Positions 1-12,500 of a stretch of DNA of 64,000 bases are shown piece by piece. The notes under the pieces were generated by a model. The model made no database searches and had not been told where the DNA came from. It saw nothing but the letters and a program-made list of their open reading frames with translations. The DNA comes from Glandiceps talaboti (taxonomy: Eukaryota; Hemichordata; Enteropneusta; Spengelidae), in contig NC_135554.1 of the NCBI RefSeq assembly GCF_964340395.1, positions 8,281,475 through 8,345,474 of the forward strand, read 5' to 3'. Position numbers and translations under genes: made by a program. How positions within the stretch are numbered: the stretch's first letter is position 1; every line of letters begins with the position of its first letter.

Positions 1-46
<46 letters not shown>

Positions 47-119
47 CTCGGTGAGTATCAATCTGCTATAAGACAGTGCTCTATACCGCAGTGGCAGAGC
101 GTAATAGTTTTGCGGGCAA

Positions 120-207
<88 letters not shown>
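1..207. repeat. (AT)n microsatellites flanking a dispersed repeat fragment
   Basis: Two (AT)n tracts (1-45 and 124-207) flank a ~78 bp segment at 46-123. That segment is the reverse complement of sequence found again at 29813-29863 and 55894-55946 (core CTCTGCCACTGCGGTATAGA). In all three places it lies at or very near a TA-rich microsatellite, so it looks like one dispersed family rather than chance. No gene is seen from 1 to 537. Confidence 0.8.
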
Positions 208-210
<3 letters not shown>

Positions 211-537
211 ATTTGAAGTTACCGTACACAGGCCGTGTTTGATACAACAACGCGGAAACCAATAAGAAGCTGATCGCAATTATTTCCATAATGAAATAAA
301 CCATTTAAATGTACAAGACGTAGGTTGTATCAAACAAAGCCAGTGAACGGTAACTTGAAATTGGCAGTATGACGATACGAAATATGCTGTGATATGATAT
401 ATGATGGACATGATGTGATGTGATGTGATGTCAGGTGATGATGTGATGTTACGCTATGTTTAATATGTGAATTTATGTGATTAACGAATTGATGCAATTG
501 ATAGAACACGGTTTAAATTATTTAATCTGCACTACAG

Positions 538-2712
538 GTATTGTTTCTTGTGCAATCGTTGGCTTGCTGTTGATAAAGATGATGGGAAAATCGACCGTGT
601 TCTACCAGTTGCTGGGAAGGAAGACGTGTGTAACTTTGAAGACAGGATCGTGTCATTGCGACACAAAGGTTTTACTGACGACCACCTGTGGTTCTCTGTG
701 TTCCTGAGGCCACAACCAAGTCGCTTCACCCGAGTACAGAGACTGTCATGCTGCCTGTCATTGCTGTTTGCCTACCTGATTTCCAATGCAATGTTTTACA
801 AGACCGATTCAGAATCAAAGGAAGAAAACTACACCTGGATAACATTTGGACCGATACGGTTTGCCTTGCAAGAAATCTATATCGGCACCGTGAGCAGCCT
901 CATCATCCTCCCAGTTAACTTGCTAATCGTACAGATTTTCAGGAAGAGTCGAAGAACGGGAGGCAGGAATTGTTGCACCGGGAAAACAATGGGTGGCATT
1001 GTTATGGATGAAATGGACCAGACTACCATATCTTTTGAGAGAGATGAAAGATGCATGCTGCCATGGTGGTTTATTATTATTGGTTGGATTGGAGTTGTTC
1101 TTGTGACTGGTGTGTCGGCTGTCATCGTCATCATGTACAGTATGTATTGGGGAGCAGACAAATCTAAGGAATGGTTGAAATCGTGTATAACATCGTTTTT
1201 GGAATCTATATTGTTCATTGAACCAATACAGGTATTTTGTATTTTATTGCCATGTATGTAAGTATGTATGCATGCATGCATGCATGCAGGAATGTATGTA
1301 TGTATGTATGTATGTATGTATGTATGTATGTATGTATGTATGTATGTATGTATGTGTGTGTATGTATGTATGTATGTATGTATTGTGTGCAAATATGTAG
1401 GTACGTACGTACGTACGTACGTACGTACGTATAATGTATGTATGTATGTATGTATGTATGTATGTATGTATGTATGTATGTATGTATGTATGTATGTCTG
1501 CATGTCTGTCTCAGCGTGCGTGTGGGGGTATAGGTAGCTAGATTTTACATTTCCTTTCAGTCAATCATGCGCTTTTGCAATATCACCATTTAAAATCTAT
1601 AGCAATGTTGTTTGAGGTGCAACTGAAAACCAGTTATATCCTTGTGTGTCCGTATGTAGAAATAAGACCACATATAGTAAGAACGCCTTTAGCAATTACA
1701 GGAGAAAGCGTTGGAGGGGGGAATCAATCTCCGTGTGTAGCATAACATCTTAACCCCCCCCCCCCCGTGTTGTGCCAAAATGTGACCCTCCCCGAATTTC
1801 CTTTCTCTAAAACATGACCCTCCCCCTGTTCAAATTTTTCAACAAAAACTACATGTTTTAACATCTATATCTCCCTGTGGTATAGTTCTTAGAACTCAAG
1901 ATTAATAGAAGATTGGTATTCAAGAGCTCCAGGATGCCTTCAGTATTTATAAGGGGAGAGACCTTGGGGAATTAGGAGTCAGTCACTTAGTAGTGGAAAT
2001 CACCAAATTGAATGACTTTAAAATGATAGTAGCGATGGGATTAAGTCCATACCATTGATTCAGGGACTCGGGTCCTTTTACATATTTGACAGCCTTTAAC
2101 TTGGTTTTGAACTACTTTCATAGTGTGGAAGGGTTATATTGTACAGAAAGAAATGGGGAGAGGGCCACTCTTTAGCATGTCGAAGGAGTATCACATCTTA
2201 TTCAACAGCACGAGCCTGATTTTCCTCGCCCTCCCCTTGTAATTACTGAAGGCTCCCTAAGAGCACACTACATTAGTTTTCAAAGGCATTTTTCCACTAC
2301 CCCCCCCCCCTCAGCTCATGTGCCACTCTCCCTTTGTAATTACTGAAGGCTCTATACTAATAAATCACCTGTTCTGATATATACTTTCACAGGTTGTCAT
2401 CATCGCGTACGTCTTAGCACTGATGAGACAGAAAAATTCCCTCTACAAGGACGCGGCTAAACATGCAATACAAGAAGAGAATGCAGAAGACATGGTCGAA
2501 ACAACACGGCAAGTGTCAGGCATGTACATTTTTTAAAACCTTTTTCAGTGCATTTATTTAGGGGGAACTTTGGAGACTGTTCTAATAACAGAGGACAAGC
2601 CATATATAAAGCAAATGAGAACACTGCTTGGAATTGAATGATAACATGGTCGTCAACAATACCACTTATCCCGTTTCGTGTTGAATAAATTATTATATTG
2701 AAACAGCTGTAA

Positions 2713-2789
<77 letters not shown>

Positions 2790-5041
2790 CACACACACAC
2801 ATACATACATACATACATACATACATGCACGCATACATACATACATACATACATACATACATACATACATACATACATACACGCACACACACACACACAC
2901 ACATACATACATACATACATACATACATACATACATACATACATACATACATACATACATACATACATACATACATACATAGGCGAGTATACACGCATCA
3001 GTCTGTCGAACAGTCAAATTATCACAATGACCGTCATGCACCATTTGTTATTTATTGTATACTTCACAGGAACCGAGAAAGACAATAGCTATGGACCATT
3101 AAGTTTAAATGAAGTGGAAAAGATACGTATGAGAAGAACCCGAGAGAAACAGATGGTGATTGTACTGTATGGTATCTTGTTTTATTCTTTGTTGGTCGGA
3201 GTGTCCTTAAAGCTGTGTTTCTACGTCAGAGATCCATCGTCTTACAATCTGAACAACCACGTGAGGAACGTGTTTACCAATTCAAAGGCATTCCCATTCC
3301 ACAAGGCATGTATATTTTCTATTTAGTGAATCATACACTGTCAGCGATGTGACTTTTCATACAATGAAATAATTACAAAAAAGTACATCAGACTCGTACA
3401 ACCTAAGGATAAAATATGAAAGTATTTCCCAGTTTTGATAGCACGTAATTATTACGCTAACTTGATCGTAGCATAGAATGACAGTAACAGGTCAATATAT
3501 AATTGAAAGAGAAAAGTTCGGTAGCACAGGGGTGATTTGTCCTCTTTGATGTCACACAGGTGTAGATTTGCACGTGTTTATCTTATGTACAGATGGACTG
3601 AAATTGATGTCGATCTTGTAATCCATAACAATCTTTGAAGGCCCACTTTGTATTAGGATTAAAGCCTTGTTGTGAAATAAATAATATTGTCTGGCTGAGC
3701 TTTAGAAAATGGTGGTACAGAACAAAACAGTTACCCTATGGCTGTACTGATAAGATCACAAATGCGAGAGCTTGGGATTGAAAGATGATTAAGGGAGCCT
3801 TCCCTAATTACTAGGGGGAGAGGGCCGGGGGAAAATCACACATGGGCTGTTAAGAAAAACATGACCCTCCCCCCATTCTCCATTTGTAAAAAATGCCCCT
3901 CCCCTTTGTCCCATTTTGTTAAACATGACCCTCACCATGACTGGACGTTAATCAATATTCCCATTATATGTATACATACAAATTAAATGATTTTGACACT
4001 GTATTAGAAAGCAATATTTGTACATATAAAGTGACAGACAGTAAAAAAAATGGTTAGTGACCTTTCTCATAATTATACACAATCTAGGTAGTATCTAAAA
4101 TGTGCTTTCTATGTTGTACACACTCTGCCTGATCTGGCCACTTGTAAAGGTTCCCTGATATCATTGTCAACATCATCACCTTGACCATCAGTATTGCCAT
4201 TATCAGTGTCACTCTAACCATGGGCATCATGGAACAATAAAGCTAAGATTATGAATATTTAAATCTAATAACAATAGTATGTAATACAAATACGCGTAAA
4301 CAACGTATGTGCGTGAAACTGACAGGTTTGAAGTGAGCGGACGATTGTGACTGTATTTTTGCAATAAAGCTTACTGATGTGTATTTTCAGTGTTCACCTC
4401 CTTCCTTTGATGTAATAATGTTCAGATTCAACGAGAATATCAATACAAACACTTGAAACCCCAGAAAATCTAGTCTGTCTCACTGTAGAACAACACCATG
4501 TCCCCGTACCACCGCCGTTACACGATAGCTTCCTGGTTTACCTTACATCGACGTTGGTGGCGCACTTTCAAAACGAAGCGCGAGCGCGAGCCAGCGCGAT
4601 CGCGAACAGACGATCGATATTTTGTTGCGTTGCTAGGAAGGACGAGGAAGCGCTCTCATATTCATATGAAGAATATATTATAGTGTGCAGAGAAGGTGAC
4701 ATGAGTGAGCGCGTCCGCGCCCTTAGCAACCAATTGCAACAATGTATCATTCGACACTCTCGCTACAGAAGTGAGCCACCAACGTTCATTTTGACACGAT
4801 ATATTTCTCGAACCCACACATCACATGCATTACACATAAATCTACATCTACAATAGGAAAAGACTGGAATTTTTTTGTTTCGTTTTCAAATTCTATTTTC
4901 ATTTTGTTATTTTATATATTCACAATCTTAGCTTTATTGTGCGATGATGCCCATGCTCTAACCAGCTGACTCACTGTTACTACTTCAGTCACTACATGTA
5001 TTACTGTCCATGTTCTCTATGACATTCAAAACTAATTCATT

Positions 5042-5081
<40 letters not shown>

Positions 5082-6390
5082 CCATCACCATCATATTTTA
5101 ACAACAACATTCACGGACAGTGTGAGTGATAGATGAGATGGCACACACAACAAAATGCTTCATTTTAGTAAACAATTTTCTTACAATATATGTATTTTTA
5201 TTTTGGTATTTTGGCATGTAAAGTGTTCGTAAAAATAAATGTTGGGTGCTCATCTCACTTTACATCTCAAAACACACAAAACAAATTGACAATAATTGAA
5301 TCTTCAAGTTGGTCACAAGACTACGTAAAATGTGACCCCCCCCCCCCGCATATTGTAATGCAAAGTATGACCCTCCCCCAAGAACAGGTTTGTAAATTGT
5401 CACTCACCCCCCCCCCCATTCCTCCGGCCCTCCCCCTGTAAATAGTGAAGGCTTCCTAAGCTATTCTTCAAGTGCCCGAATGACCTTCGTACTTTATTGT
5501 TGGAATATAGATATGTATGTTCGCTTGGTTGTCAAAGAAACCTCTAACCGATAAATTACATTATAGTCATGCAGAAGCAACGATATGATTAACAGAAAAT
5601 ATTATATTCTACGTCACGACAACTCGTGTTTTCGCGCCACTGGTTCTGCGATGGATGAAAAAACAAACAAATCGCTAATCGTCTTCCCAAAATTTCATAA
5701 CACACTCAAAGAGTTATTATTTTACTATTTGTTAATAATTGGAGAATGATATCGATTTGTCATATCAGAGTTATAACAGCTAAACACATCGATCACTAGT
5801 ACAATCTGTTTCATCATATCACAGATCAGGACACCAGACGACTATTGGAAGTGGATGGACACCGCGTTCCTCCCAAATATCAGACCAACAGATGAAAATG
5901 GAACCAGTATTACCAAATTCACCGGTTCACTCTTTTATTTAGGCACAGCCAGAATACGACAACAAAGACATAAGAAAGGTAAGAACATAATATCAGATAG
6001 TCAAACAATCAGATAGTTGCGACACTGGACATCGGGTTCTATTATATTGAAATGGGAATGTAGTATTGTTTTAAAAAAATATGGTGAATAGGTTACAGTA
6101 GTTGTAGTATCCACAAATAAACATTCAATTACCAAGTAGTTTTAATGACTTAAACATCCACATACCACCTCCTCATCAAAGTGTAACTGATCCTTATATT
6201 CCTCTGTACATATGTGAATAAAGTTTCATTCCGTAGTAAGTTCAAATAGCAAACACTGTCTCCTGTGTCTATCTCTATCACCCCTCTCACACAAATATAT
6301 ATATATACGTCCATCTAAAAAAGACTTTACACTGCGGAACATATAATATATGTCAGAGGCACACTTTTTACACATGTATTCATTTACTTG

Positions 6391-6433
<43 letters not shown>

Positions 6434-6526
6434 TTATTTACTTATTCATTTATTTTTACCTCCCGTAAGGGTACGGGAGGTATTAAAAGGGGAAGGTGTG
6501 TCTGTGTGTCTGTGTGTATGTATGTG

Positions 6527-6569
<43 letters not shown>

Positions 6570-9500
6570 GTCATCATTTTCTAAAAATCGGCTGGCTCAA
6601 TTGTAATGACATTTGGGATATATAATCTTTAGTGTAATAGCTAGACCTGATTAGGTTTTGATCCAGATCTGTTAATGTTTAATTAGAGAAATTTGCATAT
6701 TAATGAAATCAACTAATATCTTAAGACTGCATACTTCAATTTCAATATAATTTAGCATATTCGTTAAACATAACAACATACATTTGTCCTATAAAATCCG
6801 TTGATGTATCTTACAACGTTAATGAATAATTTGCATAATTAATTATTTTTGGTAATTAGGCTATATCTTAAGAATACATACTTCAAATTCAACATAATTT
6901 AGTACCTACGTTAACCATAAGAAAACACATATGTCCTATCAAGTTTGTTGATGCACCGTACAGTGTTAATGAATAATTTGCATAATTAATGATTTTCGGT
7001 AATTAGGCTATATCTTAAGAATACATACTTCGATTCCAATATAATTCAGTACACACGTTAACCATAACAATCACATATGTCCTGTAAAGCTTGTTGGTGT
7101 ACCTTTCAGTGTTAATGAATAAATTGCATAATTAATGATTCTTGGTAATTAGGCTATATCTTACAACTGCATACTTCAATTTCAATACAATTCAGTACAT
7201 ACATTAACCATAACAAATTGTGTATGTCCTATAAAGTTAGTTGATGTACCTTACAGTGTTAATGAATAATTTGCATAATTAATGATTTTCGGTAATTGGG
7301 TTATATCTTAAGACTGCATACTTCAATTTCAATACAATTTAGTACATACGTTAACCATAACAAAGCGGATATGTCCTATAATATCTTTTATATAGCTTAG
7401 TTTTAATGAAAAATTTGCATAATTAATTATTTTAGGTAACTAGGTTGTATCTTAAAAATGCAAGCTTCAAATTTCGTATAATATGATACGTACATCAACC
7501 ATAATAATACGCACCTGTCCTTTGAAGTTTGTTGCTACAACTTTTTCCTTTAATGAGTATTTGAATAATGAACGATATTCAGTAATTAAGCAGCATCATA
7601 CACTCTTACATACATTAACCTAAGAAAGCACGTTTGTCCAAAAAACAAAGCCTGTTACCATAATTTTTTTAGTTTAATGAGTTATTTGCATAATTAGTGA
7701 TTCACTTACGGGAGGCATTCAATTTAAATCTGGTCAATAAATGAATTAAGAGCACGGACTTTGTCAGTGCTGTCCAACAATGTTCTTTTTTCAAGAAAGT
7801 CATTTACCGTTATTTTACAAATCCAAAAGCAATACCTAATCATTTCTCACATTCATATAGGGTCTCTTGAAGTGTCAAAAACAGAACAATAATATTTACA
7901 TTATATTGATGGCTTCCTTTATTCAGGTGTTTGTGAAACTGATTTTCACACAGATTGCAAATTGTTTGGAGACACAGAAACTATTGACTTTGATATTGGT
8001 TGGCAGACTAAGAAAATCGACGGGAACGTTGACACCAACGCGTCCAGCGCTCCATGGCAATATCAGGACCATTCTACTTTAGCAGGAACTTCTGTTTGGG
8101 GAAAACATGGTTATTATGACATCGATGGTTACGTTGTCCCAGTACAGCCTACGACGGATTCGACGTGGGCAGAGCTGCTAGAGAACTCATGGATTGACAA
8201 GTACACGAGTGTTGTTCTGGTTGAGTTTGATCTCTACAGTCCAGGAAGTGAACTCTTCATGACTGTCATATACCTGGTTGAATTCCTTCAGGCCGGTGGT
8301 GCGGAGTGTACTACAATTCAGCACTCGTTCCGTCTACTCAACCGAATATTCAGTGACAGTATGATATATGACGGTGACGCCATCTTGATATTTGTCTGCT
8401 GGGTTCTGTTTGGTATATTCGGCATTGTCCTGTTAGTATCCTTATTGCGGAGAATTGTGAAGCAACGACTGATTTTCTTCCAGTTGCCATGGAACTACTT
8501 TGACCTTGTGATGACATTGATAACATTCGCATCATTGGTTTTCATGGTTGTCTATGATGTTCACTCGACTGCGGCTCTCAAAGGGTCTTTGCATGGTAAG
8601 TCAACCTCAGCACCAACCGTTGAGGAGAAATGATTTTTCTGGGTATGTTTTGTAGATTCTATATTACCTGTACTCTTTCATATTGAAGGAGAAAATTGTC
8701 AAATTAGTTTATTTTGACTAGGTCGTACAGTGTCCATTATTTGAGCAACTTCTAAATTTTGTTGATTAGATCATTCATGTAAATTACATAAAAGTAACTG
8801 TTCAGTGTGAAATATGAGCTAAGAAGAAACGTTTCCAAATTCAGATATTGTTTACATCACAATGTTATCAAATAGTCTTTGTATGTTTGTCATTATATCG
8901 AATGCTAAATAAATCCTACTTGAATGTGGCATTCCATTTCATATATATATATTTTTTTTAAAGTGTGAATTCATAAAAGCATGTAAGAACTATTATCAAT
9001 TATCAATTTTAAAAATATTGAAACTTGACAAAAATTCATACAATGAAAGTAAAACACGAGTTGTCGTGACGTAGAATATAATATTTTCTTTACAGCCTGG
9101 ATGTGGGTTTTGCAGACTGAGTTTGTACGGCAGAAGGGTCCAACTTTAGGGAGTGCCCATAAGCCGTACAACTGATGAGGTCCGCAAAACCCATATCAGG
9201 GTCGTGAAGGTTTTATCGTATACCTCTTGAAGTTCTGAAATCCGTTTGCAACCAATAATTTGGACATTTTTAGAGATGGTAAGGGACATTATACTGAAAA
9301 TAAATCGCCCTAGTAAATCTCGATGTATGCCCATTTCTCATACCATGTATTATGCCCATCCACATACCATACATTGCCCAGCGGACTGATTTCGGTATGT
9401 TATGTCTCGAGCTCATTGCATGTACGCAAGCATCGCACATACGCATCATTTGAGTCACACAAAACAAACAACACATCTGCCAATGCACCAAAAAAAACAT

Positions 9501-12500
9501 CCGACACAAACTTACACTACAAAGGTTTGGCATTTAATAAAATTGACGATTATTTGACTGCAACAGATCGTTATGTAAAATGTTGTAAACGGTAGAGTAT
9601 TTCTATTGCCATGATGAAAGGCATACATGCAAGCATGTCACAATGGAACAACAGCAAGTATGCAATCAAAAACATTGTGAAGCCGGGCGTGAAACAGGTC
9701 TTGGTGAAACTGATATCATCAAAAATCACACAGTGGAAACACTATACTTCAGCCGCTGACTATCGTCTGATCTTTATAACAAACGTACATTTTCCTACTG
9801 TTGTGGGCGTTTGAAATTATACAGTTATACTCCTTTCCGACTCTTCCGCCATTGTTTCAACTGTGCTCTTAATTTCATTTAGCGGACACTTTTTCAGTTA
9901 ACGGGACACTTTTACACAATGGAAGTGTCCGCCTACCGTTAATCTATGAAAGAAACTGTCGGCTATCATTTTAAAGTCATGAAAGAAACTGTCCGTAGCT
10001 TGTTAATCATTTCTATGGCACTACCCCTACCTTGACACTGTTAAAATGTAATCAACATGTGCTACCGCATCTAATTCTGCACCTGTCATTCTGTAAACTG
10101 TGTGTAAAAAATCGCCCTTACCTACGTGGGTATCGAACACAGTACCTCTAGTTCTGTACCTATCTATCCAAAGACAGGTTCTATAAGCACTTCACTACAA
10201 AGTAACTTGATGAGAAAGCAGGTCTCCATATGGAATTTGTTCATTGACTTTTATACAATGCGTATGTGCACCTGGGTTTATAACAGAACTACGGATGGGA
10301 AAAACGGAAATAATGCTCGATTTGGGATTGTCATTTTGTTACAGAGTGAGTCCTTTTTTGCGTGGATTTCACACTGAACGTTTTGGGACAACATCGAATT
10401 ATTTGGCCCGAGAAGTGCGGGATGAGATTTCACAGTGAATTTTGTAATTAACATGATAATGAGTAATGGGTTACATAACAGAGCTGTAGATAACAAGGTT
10501 GACTTTCTGGTGAAAAACATAAAAAACACGTCGAATCCGAAGTAAAACTTTGTTATAGGACATGTCAGAGGACATTGACTGAAAATAATGGGACAGTGTC
10601 GGGTAAAACTCCATTATTTTGTCCGAGGCGCACTATCAATATGCTTCCAATAGTACCGTTCATTATCGTAGGAGCGGACCGTCTATCTTCACTATTTGTA
10701 AACCATTGATCGAATCCAAAGCTTCTTAATACCAATACTTAATGTAATTTCACCACAGTCGCCAAATAGAACACGTTCACTGTTTAAGATAATACTAGAC
10801 CCACTGTTGAATATCGTCGACTTCCACGTCCGCCATGATAGCACGCGACCACGTACACGTAGTACAGGACACCAACAAGTTTTGCAAAATGCATAGCAAC
10901 GCGCTTAGCAAAGAAAGTCGTCCAAAATTCCCGCAGCAGATGACCTTATTAGGGCAAAGGGTGTTGGTCCGTGTTGCGGAAAATTATTGCCCGGATGGAG
11001 CTCGCGATTTTCTCCACACAAATATTTAGGGACATGATTATAACATGGATGTATTAGCTAATAAATCCATAATTATACGTTTGTGATAATGACTGTTGTC
11101 AAATTCTTTTTATAATTTAGGAAATGGTGGAAACTTGCAAGAGATAGCTGTCTTGAACGACACATTGATTCACCTCATGGGATTGCAAGTTTACTTCGCC
11201 ATTCTAAGGTTCCTGAAACTACTCCGATTTAACCGTAGAATGAAGTTACTATCCATGACATTGAGTGAAGCAAAATGCAGTCTACTCAGCTATACATGTG
11301 TTATGTTTATATTTCTGACCACGTTCACACTGTCCAGCTATCTGCTGTATCATTCCCATCACGAAAGGTTCAAAACCATTGTGGATACCCTCCGAGGACT
11401 GTACACCATATCTGTCGGTAAATTCGCAAAATTTGATGACATGGAAGGGTCTTACAGCATGAGATTCGCTTTACCTTTTATTGTTATCTTCGCCATGATC
11501 AACTTGGTTGTAATAATTAACATATTAATTGTGATCATCAACGATGCATTTTCAAGGGCCAGAGCCGAAAATGACAAACTGGAGAACTACTTCGAGATGT
11601 TAGACTACCTTTTGGAACGACTGAAGGACATGGCTGTCAATGTTGGCCTAATCAGAGGTGAGTTGTATAGAAAACCAACTAGTATGATTGTACTCAGAAC
11701 AGAGTGAAAACGTATAGCATACGGCGTTGGGACCGATTAGTTTCTCCAGCCTGGGGGAGGGGAGGGGGTCGATGGATTCTTCTAGCAGGCCGACAAAAAG
11801 TCACTGACCCCCTAAACCGAAAACAGGCTGACCCCTATCACTTAATTTTAAAACATGATACCCCCTGCTCCTTATATCATATTCACATGACAGGTATTTT
11901 TTCATCGTGACTCAGTGTGAACTGCTTGACCGTCTTGCAAATATTTTATAATATCCCGGGATAGGACTATCATATACTTATTGTATAGGGTAAATATATT
12001 CAAAAAATGTATATATTCCCTTCTCAAGCGTTCCCCCTACCTTTCAATGTCAAGATGTTATTAAACTCTCATGGAACGGGTCCAAAGTCAATGTTGAGAG
12101 TAGTCAGACACTTTAAGACAATACTTTCTAAGTTTTACAAGACAGCGTCAACATGTAAAAAGCAACTACATAGGGATGAAATATTTTTGAAATATAGTTT
12201 GATAGCATCTCGACAGTAAGAGGTAGAGGGAAGAGCTTGAGACGGGTGTGTCCACCTCATGTGGGGGGGGTCATAGGGGGTCTCCTCCTAGAAGCCCTCC
12301 TGGAGGTTTTGTACTCTGAAAAGTCAATTTTGAGACTATTCAGACACTTTCAGACAATAATTTCCATGATTTACAAGACAGCACCAACATATAAAAAGCA
12401 AATATACATAGGATTGGCATATTTTTTGAAATATAGTTTTGTAGCATCTTGACAGTAAGAAGTAGGTGAAGAGCTTGACTGTGGGATGTGTCACCTCATG

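Noticed and set aside
538-1231. PKD2-type channel
   Set aside because: The PLAT remnant and extra membrane helices before the TRP-like half are features of the PKD1 group.
877-3088. Long open frames rich in His-Thr-Tyr-Ile or Cys-Met-Tyr-Val on both strands
   Set aside because: They are translations of TATG, CATA and GACA microsatellites, which lack stops by chance.
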